Assembly (NCBI GenBank): GCA_029962745.1
Contig: CM057154.1
Location: 24,870,699 to 24,934,698, forward strand
Reading direction: 5' to 3'
Source of the DNA: Echinometra lucunter
Taxonomy: Eukaryota > Echinodermata > Echinoidea > Camarodonta > Echinometridae
Length of the DNA stretch: 64,000 nucleotides
Below the pieces are notes generated by a model. That model saw only the letters and a program-made list of their open reading frames with translations, was not told the origin of the DNA and did not search any database. Position 1 is the stretch's first letter, and each line of letters begins with the position of its first letter. The position numbers and the translations under genes are program-made. Below, piece by piece: positions 35,770-46,466 of the stretch.

Positions 35770-35930
35770 TTGACACCAGCCGGTGTTAAAAAGTGATTCA
35801 TTTTATGTGCACACAGTTAACACCAACGAATATTACAAAAGCGAAGTGGATCTTACACCAGTTGGTGTCGGCCAGTGCCGTTCTAACACCACGTTTAACA
35901 CCTGTAGTTTAACACCCGTTTCGTGTAACG
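35770..35930 (-). repeat. CACTA right subterminal repeats
   Basis: Copies of CCGGTGTTAAA, GTTAACACC, TTGGTGTCGG, CTAACACC and TTTAACACC in both directions, the same motif as the left end but fewer. The terminus CAGTG closes at 35955. Confidence 0.8.
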
Positions 35931-35955
35931 ATTTGATACCGTAGTTTTTGCAGTG
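35929..35955 (-). repeat. CACTA right terminal inverted repeat
   Basis: Plus strand reads ATTTGATACCGTAGTTTTTG then CAGTG, the inverse of the left terminus with three differences. Confidence 0.85.
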
Positions 35956-35957
35956 TA

Positions 35958-36963
35958 ATGACTATTAAACATGAACTTAATCTCATCCTAAACCAAAGAT
36001 AAATCGGTACTAACTTTAGTCCTGATACTACTGAATGCAAGCAGTTGTGAACAAGCCCCTCTTCTCAGAACTTCGTACCCATGGCAAGAGCCTAGCTGAC
36101 TGCCTGGCCACAACTTTCGCCCATTGACAATCTGTGCACGCCCAGAACAAAGACTTATTTGTAGCTACACTTGTGTACACGTACATGGGTCAAACTTTCT
36201 TCTCTCTCTCTCTCTATCTTGCCAAGTCAAATTTCCTCTCATGAAACCTTCTCATTTAGAAGTATTAGTAACAATCAAAGATGAGGATAATATACATGTC
36301 AATTACACATAAGAAAGATACATGAATCTATATATATTATTTCAATCGGAATCGGGTTCACCCTTTCCAGAAGTATTAAACAATTATAGGGTGGAGCGCA
36401 CTATATATACCGAGATGCAGTGCTTACAACTTCATAACAAACAACTTGACTTTATGGGCTTGATAAATTCATAAGTCCACTTAAGTACTACAGTATTATC
36501 AATACAAATATGTTAATAACTATATAAAGAACACGATATCGACTCACCAATTGTTTGACCTCCACAATTCTGCAATTTTCCTAAACTTTTGCTGTTAAAT
36601 GATGAACACCCTTTTGACTGTTGAACTTTCTTTTGTCTTCTGATGCCATGTGGGATAACTTCTTGGTATCTCCCTTCTTGGTATCTGAGTAATGTTTGAT
36701 TAGCATATCTGGCCAATGTGTTGACCAATTGGATTACTGTTGCTATCAGGTTTAGGGCTGGATATGGTCAGTCTGACCAACCAGAATCAGTACAATTGTA
36801 AACAATTTTGTTACTAGGGTGGAAAGTGAGTTGATAACCAATGAACATTGGAAAAAAAGAAACTTAAACATGCAAGTGAATTAGTAGAGATTTAGTCTTG
36901 AATTTACAGACCCTTTTATATCATGCAGCTACATACGTACTGAAGTTTAGTTACTAGTCTAGC
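35958..36963. other. No gene seen
   Basis: Unique-looking AT-rich sequence between the CACTA element and the LINE. A short CT repeat is at 36202-36218. No ACAA2 upstream exon could be recognised here. Confidence 0.5.
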
Positions 36964-37293
36964 ATGCTAGCATGATATGTTGAGGGCGCTTGTCAGCTGA
37001 CGCCACGATTATTTTGCTATCCTGGAAATTGTACTAAAATCTTCTTTCGTTCTATCCTGTTTTGTTTGTACGTGACAGTCATATATGTGGATGTTTTCGT
37101 GAGTAATTTGTGGTACAATTATGTCTTCTACACGCAAAGAAACTGTACAGAAGTGGGAATTTTCTGATCGTAATCTTTTGGTGTTCACTTTGGTCGCGAT
37201 TACCAGCACGTTACTGCAAACCTACGGGCAACTTCCCGCCGGCATCCGAGGCAAACCGCTACCCGCTCCTGATAGGGGTCATTAGGACATGCC

Positions 37294-40200
37294 TTGTACA
37301 TGGTTCGAACGATAAAGGACTCCTTGCATTTACATATGAATAAAGCAATGGACCTGAATTTGGAACTCTCCCATTCAACTCCGTCGTCACGGCTCATGTA
37401 CTCACAACAGCAGCTCTTGGAGATCGGTCGAGCATCTTCACCAAAGCTGCTCAATGAAGCTGTCTTTGAAAGAATACGAGATTTGGGAATCCTTAAACGT
37501 AAACGTGGGCGGAGAGGAGGGTCACGTATTCATAGACGCATTCGTGTAGTTTCGAGTCGGCGCGATGCGAGACCCCGTCCAAGAAGGAGAGGATGTGACA
37601 AGAACAATTTGGCGAAAGTGAGTAGAATTGCTACCTCTTCTGTTTGTTCTAATGATGTCAACTTACCCAATTTCTACTTGTGCAATGCAAGGTCTCTCAA
37701 TAATAAACTTGATGAATTGGAATTGGTGCTCACAGATCAGGATATCTCCATTGCGGCAATTACAGAAACATGGTTTCAGTCTGATATTCCTCAGAATCTT
37801 GTTTGCATTCCAAATTACTCATTGTTCCGCAAGTCACGTCACCAAAAGCGCGGAGGTGGCGTTGCGGTATATGTGAAGGATGAATTTAACCCTGAAATTC
37901 TGACTGTCAATGTACCCGATGAAATGGAAGTTGTTTGGATCAAATTCCGACCTTTTCGTCTACCGCGATCTATCTCGCAGTTGGTTGTGGCCGTGGTATA
38001 TTATCCACCCGAAAGCCCTATCTGTGAAAGCCTGTTAGAACACCTAGAATCTACAGTGGACCAGATCCTTGTCAACCATCCTGATTCTGGTATAGTTTTA
38101 ATGGGAGACTTCAATCAATTGGACCTAACAACACTTCTCTCTAATACCGGGTTTCATCAAGTTGTTTCAGAACCCACGAGAGAAAATAATGTTTTAGACA
38201 AGATCGTTACAAATGTTCATGAATCTTACAAGGAACCGCGCATCAATTGTCCGCTGGGGAATAGTGTCCGTAACTCTGTTATTTGGTCACCACGCGTGCC
38301 TCCCCGTCAACGGAATACAACAATCAAGCGCATCACCAGACCACTTCGCGATTCGGATTTGAGAAACTTTGGGTCATTTATAACTAGTTATGACTGGTCT
38401 ACAGTTATGGACGCTAGGACCGTGAATGAGCAGACCGAGATATTCTATTCTGAACTGAGACGCATGATTGACAGGTTTTTGCCTACCAGATCCGTGAAAA
38501 TGCATTGTCGAGATAAGGCCTGGATGACACCTGCCGTTAAAGCGCTTATCGCCCGTCGCCAGGCTGCGTTTTATCTTCCCGACAAGCGGCTTTTCAAGTG
38601 TTTAGCAAATTGTGTCCGCAAAGAAATCAGGTCAGCAAAGGCGACGCATTATAACGACAAAATCAAACATCTCAAAAAGGCGAACCCCGCGGAGTGGTAT
38701 AAACAAATAAAGTCAATGACTAACAAGGCTAACAGTAACCCCCCAATTGCAGTCCCTGGTGTAGACCCTGCAGATAGCATCGGGATAGCGAACAGCATCA
38801 ACACTTTTTTCGCATCTGTTAGCAAGGACATTCCACCCATTGCTAGAGGGGACTTACCTGTGTACCTACCTGCACCAACTCCTCCACCAGTTATTGAGCC
38901 CTATGAGGTATATCAACAACTTAAGATAATTAAGCTCGGCAAAGCTGGAGGACCCGACATGATGCCAAGTCGAGTTCTTAAGGAGTTTGCCTGTGAACTT
39001 AGTGTACCACTTGCACGTATCTACAGCACATCATTAGCTGAGGGCATCGTCCCGCACCAATGGAAGAAGGCTGTGGTTATCCCTGTACCAAAAGCTACTC
39101 CAGCATCCATTGATAAGCTAAGGCCTATATCGCTGACAGATACGTTTGCCAAAATCTTTGAAGGATTTGTTACCAAGTGGTTGCTAAAGGAATTAGACCT
39201 GCACATCGATAGGAAACAATTCGGTAACATCAAGGGGTTATCAACTACTCACTACTTGGTTGATTTACTTCATAGGATGTATCAGCATGCTGAGAAGAAT
39301 AAGGCAGTGTCAACTCTTGTCCTTACTGACTTTAGTAAAGCCTTTGATCGCATAAATCACAACATCGCTGTTCAGAAACTATTCTCGTATGGTGTAAATC
39401 GGTGGATTATCCAAATGATAACCAGCTTTCTTGATGGCAGAGAACAGTGTGTCCGGTATAAAGGCATCACCTCAGATTGGGTAACACTGCATGCCGGAGT
39501 GCCACAAGGAACTCTCCTAGGACCAATTGTGTTTTTGACTGTGATCAACACAGCGTGTCAGGATGATCCCTTGCCATACTGGAAGTATGTAGACGATTTA
39601 AGCATAGTTGAATCGAGGCTTTCTCCAGATCCAGCAACAGAGCTTGAATCTTCCCTGCAACGTCTAACACAGTGGTGCTCATCAAACGGAATGACACTCA
39701 ATCCTGCCAAATGCGAGTTCATGCAGGTGTGCTTCATGAAGACACCCCCAGAACCCCCTGCTTTGTATATATCTGGCCAACCTCTAAAGCAGTCAAGGTC
39801 TGTAAAACTGTTAGGAGTGTATCTGCAGGATGATCTCAAATGGGATACATATGTTGACCAGATTGTCAAACGAGCGAATGGCAGGATATATATGCTTAGA
39901 GTTCTTAAGGGACACTCTCTTCCTATTGAAGATCTGTGTATAATCTACACTGGTTTTGTGCGACCTCTGTTGGAGTACGCCGCACCCGCATGGAATGGAG
40001 CGTTAACACAACAACAGGTGGACAGGCTGGAGAGAGTTCAAAAAAGAGTCTTACGGATCATTTTGGGCAAATCCTACGAGACTTATGAGACTGCTTTGAA
40101 TGATCTGTGTTTACCTACTTTGTTTGACAGACGCAAGGACTTGTGCCTATCGTTCGCAAAGAAACTGGTAACCAATCAGAGACTTTGTCATTTGATCCCC

Positions 40201-40320
40201 CCAATTAAAGATCAAAGAACATTGAGGAATGCGGGAGTTAGACAACAGTTCAAATGTAGAACAAAACGTTTTAAGGTCAGCGCAGTCCCATATATGGTTG
40301 ATCTGCTAAACTCTTTCTGA
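37294..40320 (+). CDS. LINE polyprotein: AP endonuclease and reverse transcriptase
   Basis: Uninterrupted 1008 codons. Residues 1-125 are a basic N-terminus (LGILKRKRGRRGG). An AP-endonuclease-like domain spans about 128-340: NARSLNNK near 130, ITETWF near 157, MGDFNQLD near 270. The expected closing SDH motif reads NSVRNSVIW near 325, so the catalytic Asp-His pair seems lost. RT spans about 600-860: KLRPISLTDTFAKIFE, LTDFSKAFDRINH, GVPQGTLLGPI, and catalytic YVDDL near 768. The C-terminal domain includes YAAPAWNGALTQQQ and a basic tail. Alternative in-frame starts exist. It would copy the element RNA at a nicked target. Frame integrity suggests a young copy. Confidence 0.9.
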   Translation: MYMVRTIKDSLHLHMNKAMDLNLELSHSTPSSRLMYSQQQLLEIGRASSPKLLNEAVFERIRDLGILKRKRGRRGGSRIHRRIRVVSSRRDARPRPRRRGCDKNNLAKVSRIATSSVCSNDVNLPNFYLCNARSLNNKLDELELVLTDQDISIAAITETWFQSDIPQNLVCIPNYSLFRKSRHQKRGGGVAVYVKDEFNPEILTVNVPDEMEVVWIKFRPFRLPRSISQLVVAVVYYPPESPICESLLEHLESTVDQILVNHPDSGIVLMGDFNQLDLTTLLSNTGFHQVVSEPTRENNVLDKIVTNVHESYKEPRINCPLGNSVRNSVIWSPRVPPRQRNTTIKRITRPLRDSDLRNFGSFITSYDWSTVMDARTVNEQTEIFYSELRRMIDRFLPTRSVKMHCRDKAWMTPAVKALIARRQAAFYLPDKRLFKCLANCVRKEIRSAKATHYNDKIKHLKKANPAEWYKQIKSMTNKANSNPPIAVPGVDPADSIGIANSINTFFASVSKDIPPIARGDLPVYLPAPTPPPVIEPYEVYQQLKIIKLGKAGGPDMMPSRVLKEFACELSVPLARIYSTSLAEGIVPHQWKKAVVIPVPKATPASIDKLRPISLTDTFAKIFEGFVTKWLLKELDLHIDRKQFGNIKGLSTTHYLVDLLHRMYQHAEKNKAVSTLVLTDFSKAFDRINHNIAVQKLFSYGVNRWIIQMITSFLDGREQCVRYKGITSDWVTLHAGVPQGTLLGPIVFLTVINTACQDDPLPYWKYVDDLSIVESRLSPDPATELESSLQRLTQWCSSNGMTLNPAKCEFMQVCFMKTPPEPPALYISGQPLKQSRSVKLLGVYLQDDLKWDTYVDQIVKRANGRIYMLRVLKGHSLPIEDLCIIYTGFVRPLLEYAAPAWNGALTQQQVDRLERVQKRVLRIILGKSYETYETALNDLCLPTLFDRRKDLCLSFAKKLVTNQRLCHLIPPIKDQRTLRNAGVRQQFKCRTKRFKVSAVPYMVDLLNSF

Positions 40321-40399
40321 CAATTTAATGAAATTGTGCCCTCATATTGTCTTAACTACCTCACTATGTTTCTCTCTTTGCTCTCTATTTCTCTCTTCC

Positions 40400-41190
40400 T
40401 CTTTCCTTCTTTTTCTCTCTCTCTAGTTCTCATCCTCTCTTTTCTTCTGCCTGTACCATATCTGTGCAATATCATATTTAATTTGTTAAAACATGTCAGA
40501 ATATTACATCTTACTACTCTACAATTTTTCTCATGAGTATGTGATACAAAATTTTATCCTTTTTACAGCTAGTATACAACCTTGGTCTTTATATTGTAAA
40601 TATTCAAGTATTGAATCACAAAGTTACTACGATGTACCTTTTCTGATCATGCAATTAACCCCTAGATTGAACTGTTGCAGTTCTCAAATCCATCTTCTTT
40701 TTCTCTCCCTCTTTCTCTCTCCCTCCCTCTTCCTTTTTTTTTTCTCTCTCTCTCTCTATCTCTTTCACTCTCTCTCTATCTCTCTCTCTTTTTTTCTCTA
40801 ATTCTCATTCTCTTTTCCGACCGGTCTGTATAACTATGCCTTTACTTTTTGGGCAATATCATATGTAATTTGTCATAACATCTCAGAATATTACATCTTA
40901 CTACTCTACGATTTTTTACGAGTATGTGATACAAAATTTTATCCTTTTTACAGCTAGTATACAACCCTGGATTTAATATTGTAAACATTCAAGTATTGTA
41001 TCACATAGTTACTTCGTTGTACCTTTTCTGATCATGCAATTAATCCGTACATTGAACTGTTGAAGTTGTTAAATTCATCCTCTCTTTCTCCCCTCCCCCT
41101 TCTCTCTCTCTCTCTCTATCCCTTTCTTTTTTGTCCTTCTCTCTCTCTCTGTCTCTCTCTTTCTCTAATTTTCATTCTCTCTTCCGACCA
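40400..41190 (+). repeat. Duplicated 390-bp block in the LINE 3' UTR
   Basis: GAATATTACATCTTACTACT starts near 40499 and again near 40887, with matching flanks (GCAATATCATAT upstream, TTTTCTGATCATGCAATTAA downstream). CT-rich runs fill the joints. Confidence 0.85.
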
Positions 41191-41504
41191 GTTTGTATCA
41201 CTATCCCCTTCTTGTATATTTGTGGAAGAGTAATTGCTATTCCATACTATAATGCATTTCCATGTCATTTTAATGTTTTTAGATAATATGTACCTTTACA
41301 GTTTTTACTTCTTTTTTTATCATTTCTGAATGTTAAATTATAATGTATATTGTATATCATGCACAATTCAGCAATTAATTTTGCTGCAAAGTATGATGTT
41401 TTTTTAATAAAACCATTTTCAAATCAAATCAAATCAAATGCTAGACGAGCGATCTATTCACATTTGTATTCATTGCATTTTTGTAATTGATAATTGTAGC
41501 CTCT

Positions 41505-41606
41505 CGGTGTTAAGTGGGTGCCTGGTAGGATGTAATGAACTAACATTTCTGTAAAATGCTTCTCTGAGAGATGTATTAAGCGCTATATAAATCCAGAATA
41601 TTATTA
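41505..41606 (+). mobile_element. 5'-truncated SINE 3' end
   Basis: Contains GTGGGTGCCTGGTAGGA and TAAGCGCTATATAAATCC followed by a TATTATTA tail, the same order of motifs as in the 3' half of the SINE at 42127-42422. Confidence 0.6.
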
Positions 41607-41770
41607 CAGTCAAACCTGCTTTAGCGACCACCTGTATAGAAAGACCACCTGTGTATAAAAACCACAATTTTTGTTTCCCTTGAATCGTTTTTCCCATTGA
41701 AATGTGTATTAAACGAACCTGACCGCTTTTCTCGTCTCCCTTAGGCGGTCTTTATATGCAGGTTTCACTG
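41607..41770 (+). mobile_element. hAT-type MITE, 164 bp
   Basis: Left end CAGTCAAACCTGCTTTAG; the right end complements to CAGTGAAACCTGCATATA. Flanks TATTATTA (41599-41606) and CATTATTA (41771-41778) match at 7 of 8 positions. It ends 30 bp before the acceptor of the first ACAA2 exon in this window. Confidence 0.75.
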
Positions 41771-41800
41771 CATTATTATTGTTCTGATTTGTATTGTCAG

Positions 41801-42001
41801 GGTATATGTGATGGTGCTGGAGCACTGGTCATTGCTGGCAAAGAAGCAGTCGCCAAACACAATCTCACCTTCCTAGCCAGAATCGTCAGCTACAACGTAG
41901 CCGGGTGTGACCCTAACATCATGGGCATTGGACCGGTGTATGCAGACAGGACTGCTCTGGAGATAGCTGGGCTAACATTGAATGATATGGATCTTGTTGA
42001 G
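41801..42001 (+). CDS. ACAA2: Mitochondrial 3-ketoacyl-CoA thiolase, third-last exon
   Basis: Acceptor TATTGTCAG and donor GAGGTTAGC bound 67 codons in phase 0. They read GICDGAGALVIAGKEAV, then LARIVSYNVAGCDPNIMGIG and LTLNDMDLVE. This is the stretch before the catalytic-His domain of ACAA2-type thiolase, which cleaves 3-ketoacyl-CoA to acetyl-CoA and a shortened acyl-CoA in the last step of mitochondrial beta-oxidation. The wording GCDPNIMGIGP fits ACAA2 better than ACAT1 or peroxisomal ACAA1. Earlier exons, including the one with the nucleophilic Cys, are not recognised in the window. Confidence 0.92.
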
Positions 42002-42126
42002 GTTAGCAATTAATAGGAAGACCGAGGTCAGTTGACCAGAATTTACAAATATGGTGAAGATTTAGACCACGTTTTATGCAGATTTCATGGTAGCAGTGTG
42101 CTTGATTTAGACTTCTTAGTTTAAAG

Positions 42127-42422
42127 GTGGAAGCGTCGTGGTCTGGTGGTTCTGACTCTCGTCTTTCAATCAGAGGGTCGTGGGTTCAAATCCCAGCCAT
42201 GGCGTTAATTTCCTTCAGCAAGAAATTCATCCACATCGTGCTGCACTCAACCCAGGTGAGGTGAATGGGTACCTGGCAGGAATTTATTCCTTGAAATGCT
42301 TGCGCGCTGGCGGCTGCCGGGCTAAAGCCAGGGTAATAATATCCAAGTCCTTTGGAAGCGCATAGAGACGTTATATCGTAATGTGATATGCGCTATACAA
42401 GAACTGTATATTATTATTATTA
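42127..42422 (+). mobile_element. tRNA-derived SINE
   Basis: A tRNA-like head with an A box TGGTCTGGTGG (42139-42149) and a B box GGTTCAAATCC (42183-42193), 33 bp apart. A body with ATGGGTACCTGGCAGGAA follows, and a tail GCGCTATACAAGAACTG ending in a TTA/ATT repeat. It lies in the ACAA2 intron, same strand. RNA polymerase III would transcribe an active copy. It is not a working tRNA gene. Confidence 0.88.
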
Positions 42423-42423
42423 A

Positions 42424-43430
42424 ACAGTAGTGGTAGCAAAATAAAAGTTAGCAAGAAACTGCTCAGATAAATAGTCTCATACTATTCGGTTTGCATGAAA
42501 AGATACATGAGTGAGATAATCTAGTATTCTATTTACACTTTCCATTGATTTTCAGTAAAATAATTCAAATGATCAAACCTCAACCGTCACCTTATACCCT
42601 TGCTACGGACCACCTACCCCGTTGCTCGCGGCTCAACCTCGCATAGCAATTCGTACATACTGTTTACACGTTTGTGAATTTTCGGTGCGAATCTTCTGTT
42701 GATAGTATAGCCATTTCTAAACAGATATTTCTATAAAAAAATGTGGACTATGTTCTAAATTAGTCATTCTACCTCACTTCATGTAGTAATTTTCATTCCA
42801 CCTAACAGTAGTTAAATATATGCAAAGTGCCACCTTTTCAACTACTGCTTATTCCCTTTAATGTTGTTGTGCTTAAAAACGCATCCGCAGCACTTGATAC
42901 TAAATTGCAAAAAATAAAATGTCCATTTGGACATAGTGGATAAGAATTTTATGTAGCAAAGGCCATGCCATAAGAAGATTGTATATCAATTTATAAGGTC
43001 TACAAACTGCATTGAAATTATCAATCATTGTTTGATTTCCCATTATGCGTTCCAGATGCTTTTTTTGCACAACGAGAATTCCTTAGCATATACACTTAGA
43101 AAGTTCGAACAATGGATATCGTGATTGGCATAAAGTGCTAAATTCATACTTATTTGCTTTGGTTTTTAGACATGGCTTATTCCAATTAACTCAATTTTTT
43201 AATTCAAATTAAATAAAATAGACCTTAGTCTATAGCAGCTGGCATGTAGGCCAATGTAACATGTGTGAAGCATCCACCAGAAATGGCCTGAACATTGGTG
43301 GGTTAAATGATGGGTTATTTCCCTTGACTGCTAAGAAAGCATGTATATGGTAATTTTATTGGTAATGAGGATTAATACCTTACCAAAAGCCATTAGCACA
43401 TTCGCTTGGTTTCGAACCTATGTACTACTG
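42424..43430. other. ACAA2 intron, nothing further recognised
   Basis: AT-rich intronic sequence without a clear gene or repeat. Confidence 0.55.
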
Positions 43431-43729
43431 GGGACCATTTCATGGAAGTTGTCGGCTCTGACAAGTTGTCATTCTCTGACAGTTAGCATAGTAATACCTC
43501 AGTCACATAGAGTTACTTACGTTGAGTTACGTCCATCGCCTCCATCCATTTTGCATTCATTTGTATGCAACATAATACAGTGTATTTCACAATTAGACGC
43601 AACGCCAGATGCCAAGCACTATGTGACTTGGCCATAACAGTCAGTGATCAGTGCTTTTCAGCCAATCAAAACCAAGGATTTTACTGAACTTGTCAGAGTC
43701 TGACATCTTGTCAGATCTGACAAGATGTC
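43431..43729. mobile_element. MITE-like inverted repeat with TTGTCAG motifs
   Basis: The left part has GTTGTCGGCTCTGACAAG and TCTCTGACAG. The right part has AACTTGTCAGAGTCTGACA and ends in a perfect 28-bp palindrome (43702-43729). The two sides are complementary in outline and contain GCCAATCAAAACCAAGGATT, a motif set seen in dispersed MITEs of marine invertebrates (from memory). Exact ends are not certain. Confidence 0.5.
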
Positions 43730-43730
43730 T

Positions 43731-43775
43731 TGGTTACGAGACCACTGCTCTACCACTGAACCACAGCGCCTCCTC
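43731..43775 (-). repeat. tRNA-like head of a SINE, fragment
   Basis: The complement contains GGCGCTGTGGTTCAGTGGTA and AGAGCAGTGGTCTCGTAACC, a tRNA 5' half with an A box; no B box follows, so it is a remnant. Confidence 0.55.
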
Positions 43776-43812
43776 TACCATCAGGATTACATTTTTGTTT
43801 CTTGCCCACTGG

Positions 43813-45283
<1,471 letters not shown>

Positions 45284-45368
45284 GCAAAGAGATAACAAGT
45301 ATGGTGTTGGCTCTGCCTGCATCGGTGGAGGTGAAGGAATTGCCATCGTCCTGGAAAGCCTGCAATAA
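45284..45368 (+). CDS. ACAA2: ACAA2 last exon
   Basis: Acceptor ATATACAG. One base completes the split Thr codon, then it reads QRDNKYGVGSACIGGGEGIA and IVLESLQ with stop TAA at 45366-45368. GSACIGGG carries the second catalytic Cys, which acts as the acid/base residue in thiolases. The C-terminus has no peroxisomal signal, in keeping with the mitochondrial enzyme. The 3' UTR soon runs into a MITE (45428 onward). Confidence 0.93.
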
Positions 45369-45650
45369 CCAACCAACTAGCAAACAACATTGCTGTCATG
45401 TGCCTGCTTTTCTGTCTCAGTGATGAAGGTCCTTTAACATTTGTACAGTGGGTGATTTCAAGTTTGCTGTTAATATTTTGGTGTTAGTGTTAGGCTGACT
45501 TTTACATCAACGTCGCTCAAAATTAAAGATAACACTGGTCTTGGGACAACAGTCACTTGGAGTTGAGCTGTCAATAATAATATTTGGACCACTTATGTAA
45601 ACTCAGATTAGGTATTAGAGCTATGGAAAGCAGTCAGAATTGTGCTTCTA

Positions 45651-46466
45651 CACTGAAAAAAACTCCGTGTAAAATTATAACAGAAACGGGGTAAAATTCA
45701 CTAGACTTCCGTATTCCCGGGGGAGCAACACCAATTGTGTTAAATTTACCCCGTTTCTTGGTGATTTGAAATTCACCAGTCAGCCGTGTAAAGTTGACCA
45801 GAAATTCCTGGTAAAATAATTACCCCGTTTCCTGGTGATTTCACATTCACCAGGAAGACATGTAAAGTTTACTCCATACAGATTTATGCAAATTATACAA
45901 ATTGTTCAAGGTTGCTGTTTAAGCAACCAAGGTGAAAATGTTCATAAACTACATAGGAACCTAAATCAATGAAATCAATGAAACTGAGCCTGTTGGCTGT
46001 TGAAACATCATCAAAGTATTATCTCTAGCTTTCCTACTTCATTTACCATGGATGACGAAGTTAAGGAGAAACTAACAGAATGGGGATTGGAGACGTTGTT
46101 AGAAACTTTTCAGGGGTAAGTCCTGGAAATTTATCACCGTCGGCTGAGGCTTGAACTTTGAAGTTGAGCGGTAAGCCTGCGCCTGTAAGGCTGTAGTGCA
46201 GTGTCAATTATGCTGCACACGGTACCCCCACGGCACGCAAAAACTAAAGCGCGCAATTTAAGCAATGCTCATTGGAACAAATTTCCTGAGTGCGCTCGCA
46301 CCAATGTGTGTTTACCAGGAAAGTGTGTAAAACAAATGGTTTAACAGCTCATGCTGTATACAATTCGGCTTTTGCAAGCGAGGTCACCACATTCTTGGTA
46401 ATCTGACGCAATTTTACACGGAAATGAAATTACACGGAAAAATTTTACCAAGAGGTTTTTTTAGTG
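45651..46466 (+). mobile_element. Non-autonomous CACTA element, 816 bp
   Basis: Starts CACTGAAAAAAACTCCGTG; the right end complements to CACTAAAAAAACCTC. TA flanks both ends (45649-45650 and 46467-46468). Repeated CGTGTAAA, TTTACCCCGTTTC and TTCACCAG motifs near both ends look like subterminal repeats. It has no transposase but retains one spliced first exon (46048-46115), so it is best read as an internal-deletion derivative of a larger CACTA element, related to but distinct from 18637-35955. Confidence 0.78.
46048..46115 (+). CDS. SAM-like first exon carried by the CACTA derivative
   Basis: ATG in a good context (TTTACCATGG), reading MDDEVKEKLTEWGLETLLET and FQG, then donor GGTAAGTCC after two spare bases. 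The W-G-L-x2-L-x3-F pattern is that of helix 1 to helix 2 of a SAM (sterile alpha motif) protein-interaction domain. The start lies 397 bp inside the left terminus, like the PB1-like first exon of the large element (321 bp). No downstream exon remains, so it cannot make a full protein. Confidence 0.6.

Larger units (their letters stand above)
18637..35955 (-). mobile_element. CACTA/EnSpm-type DNA transposon, 17.3 kb
   Basis: The left end begins CACTGCAAAAACTATGGTG; the right end, reverse-complemented, begins CACTGCAAAAACTACGGTA. The inverted repeat runs about 25 bp with three mismatches. TA flanks both ends (18635-18636 and 35956-35957), consistent with a 2-bp duplication. Both ends hold clusters of GGTGTTAAA / TTTAACACC subterminal repeats. 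Inside, on the minus strand, are a transposase (22917-25397) and a spliced passenger gene (25440-35634). Later insertions and an N gap interrupt it. CACTG ends, subterminal repeats and a Tnp2-like transposase together fit the CACTA/EnSpm superfamily. Confidence 0.82.
36971..41437 (+). mobile_element. Full-length single-ORF non-LTR retrotransposon (CR1/L2-like)
   Basis: Contains the intact 1008-residue frame 37294-40320, a 1.1-kb 3' UTR with pyrimidine-rich repeats, and a tail of AAATC repeats after AATAAAACC (41407-41437). The seven bases ATGCTAG occur just before the proposed start (36964-36970) and right after the tail (41438-41444), a likely short target duplication. The 5' boundary is less sure than the 3' one. 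There is no room for a separate ORF1. Confidence 0.75.

Noticed and set aside
36124..36312. An upstream ACAA2 exon after the CT-rich stretch
   Set aside because: An acceptor-like site is present, but the translation does not resemble any part of thiolase.
42127..42200. A functional tRNA gene
   Set aside because: A and B boxes are present, but there is no complete cloverleaf, and a SINE body and tail follow.
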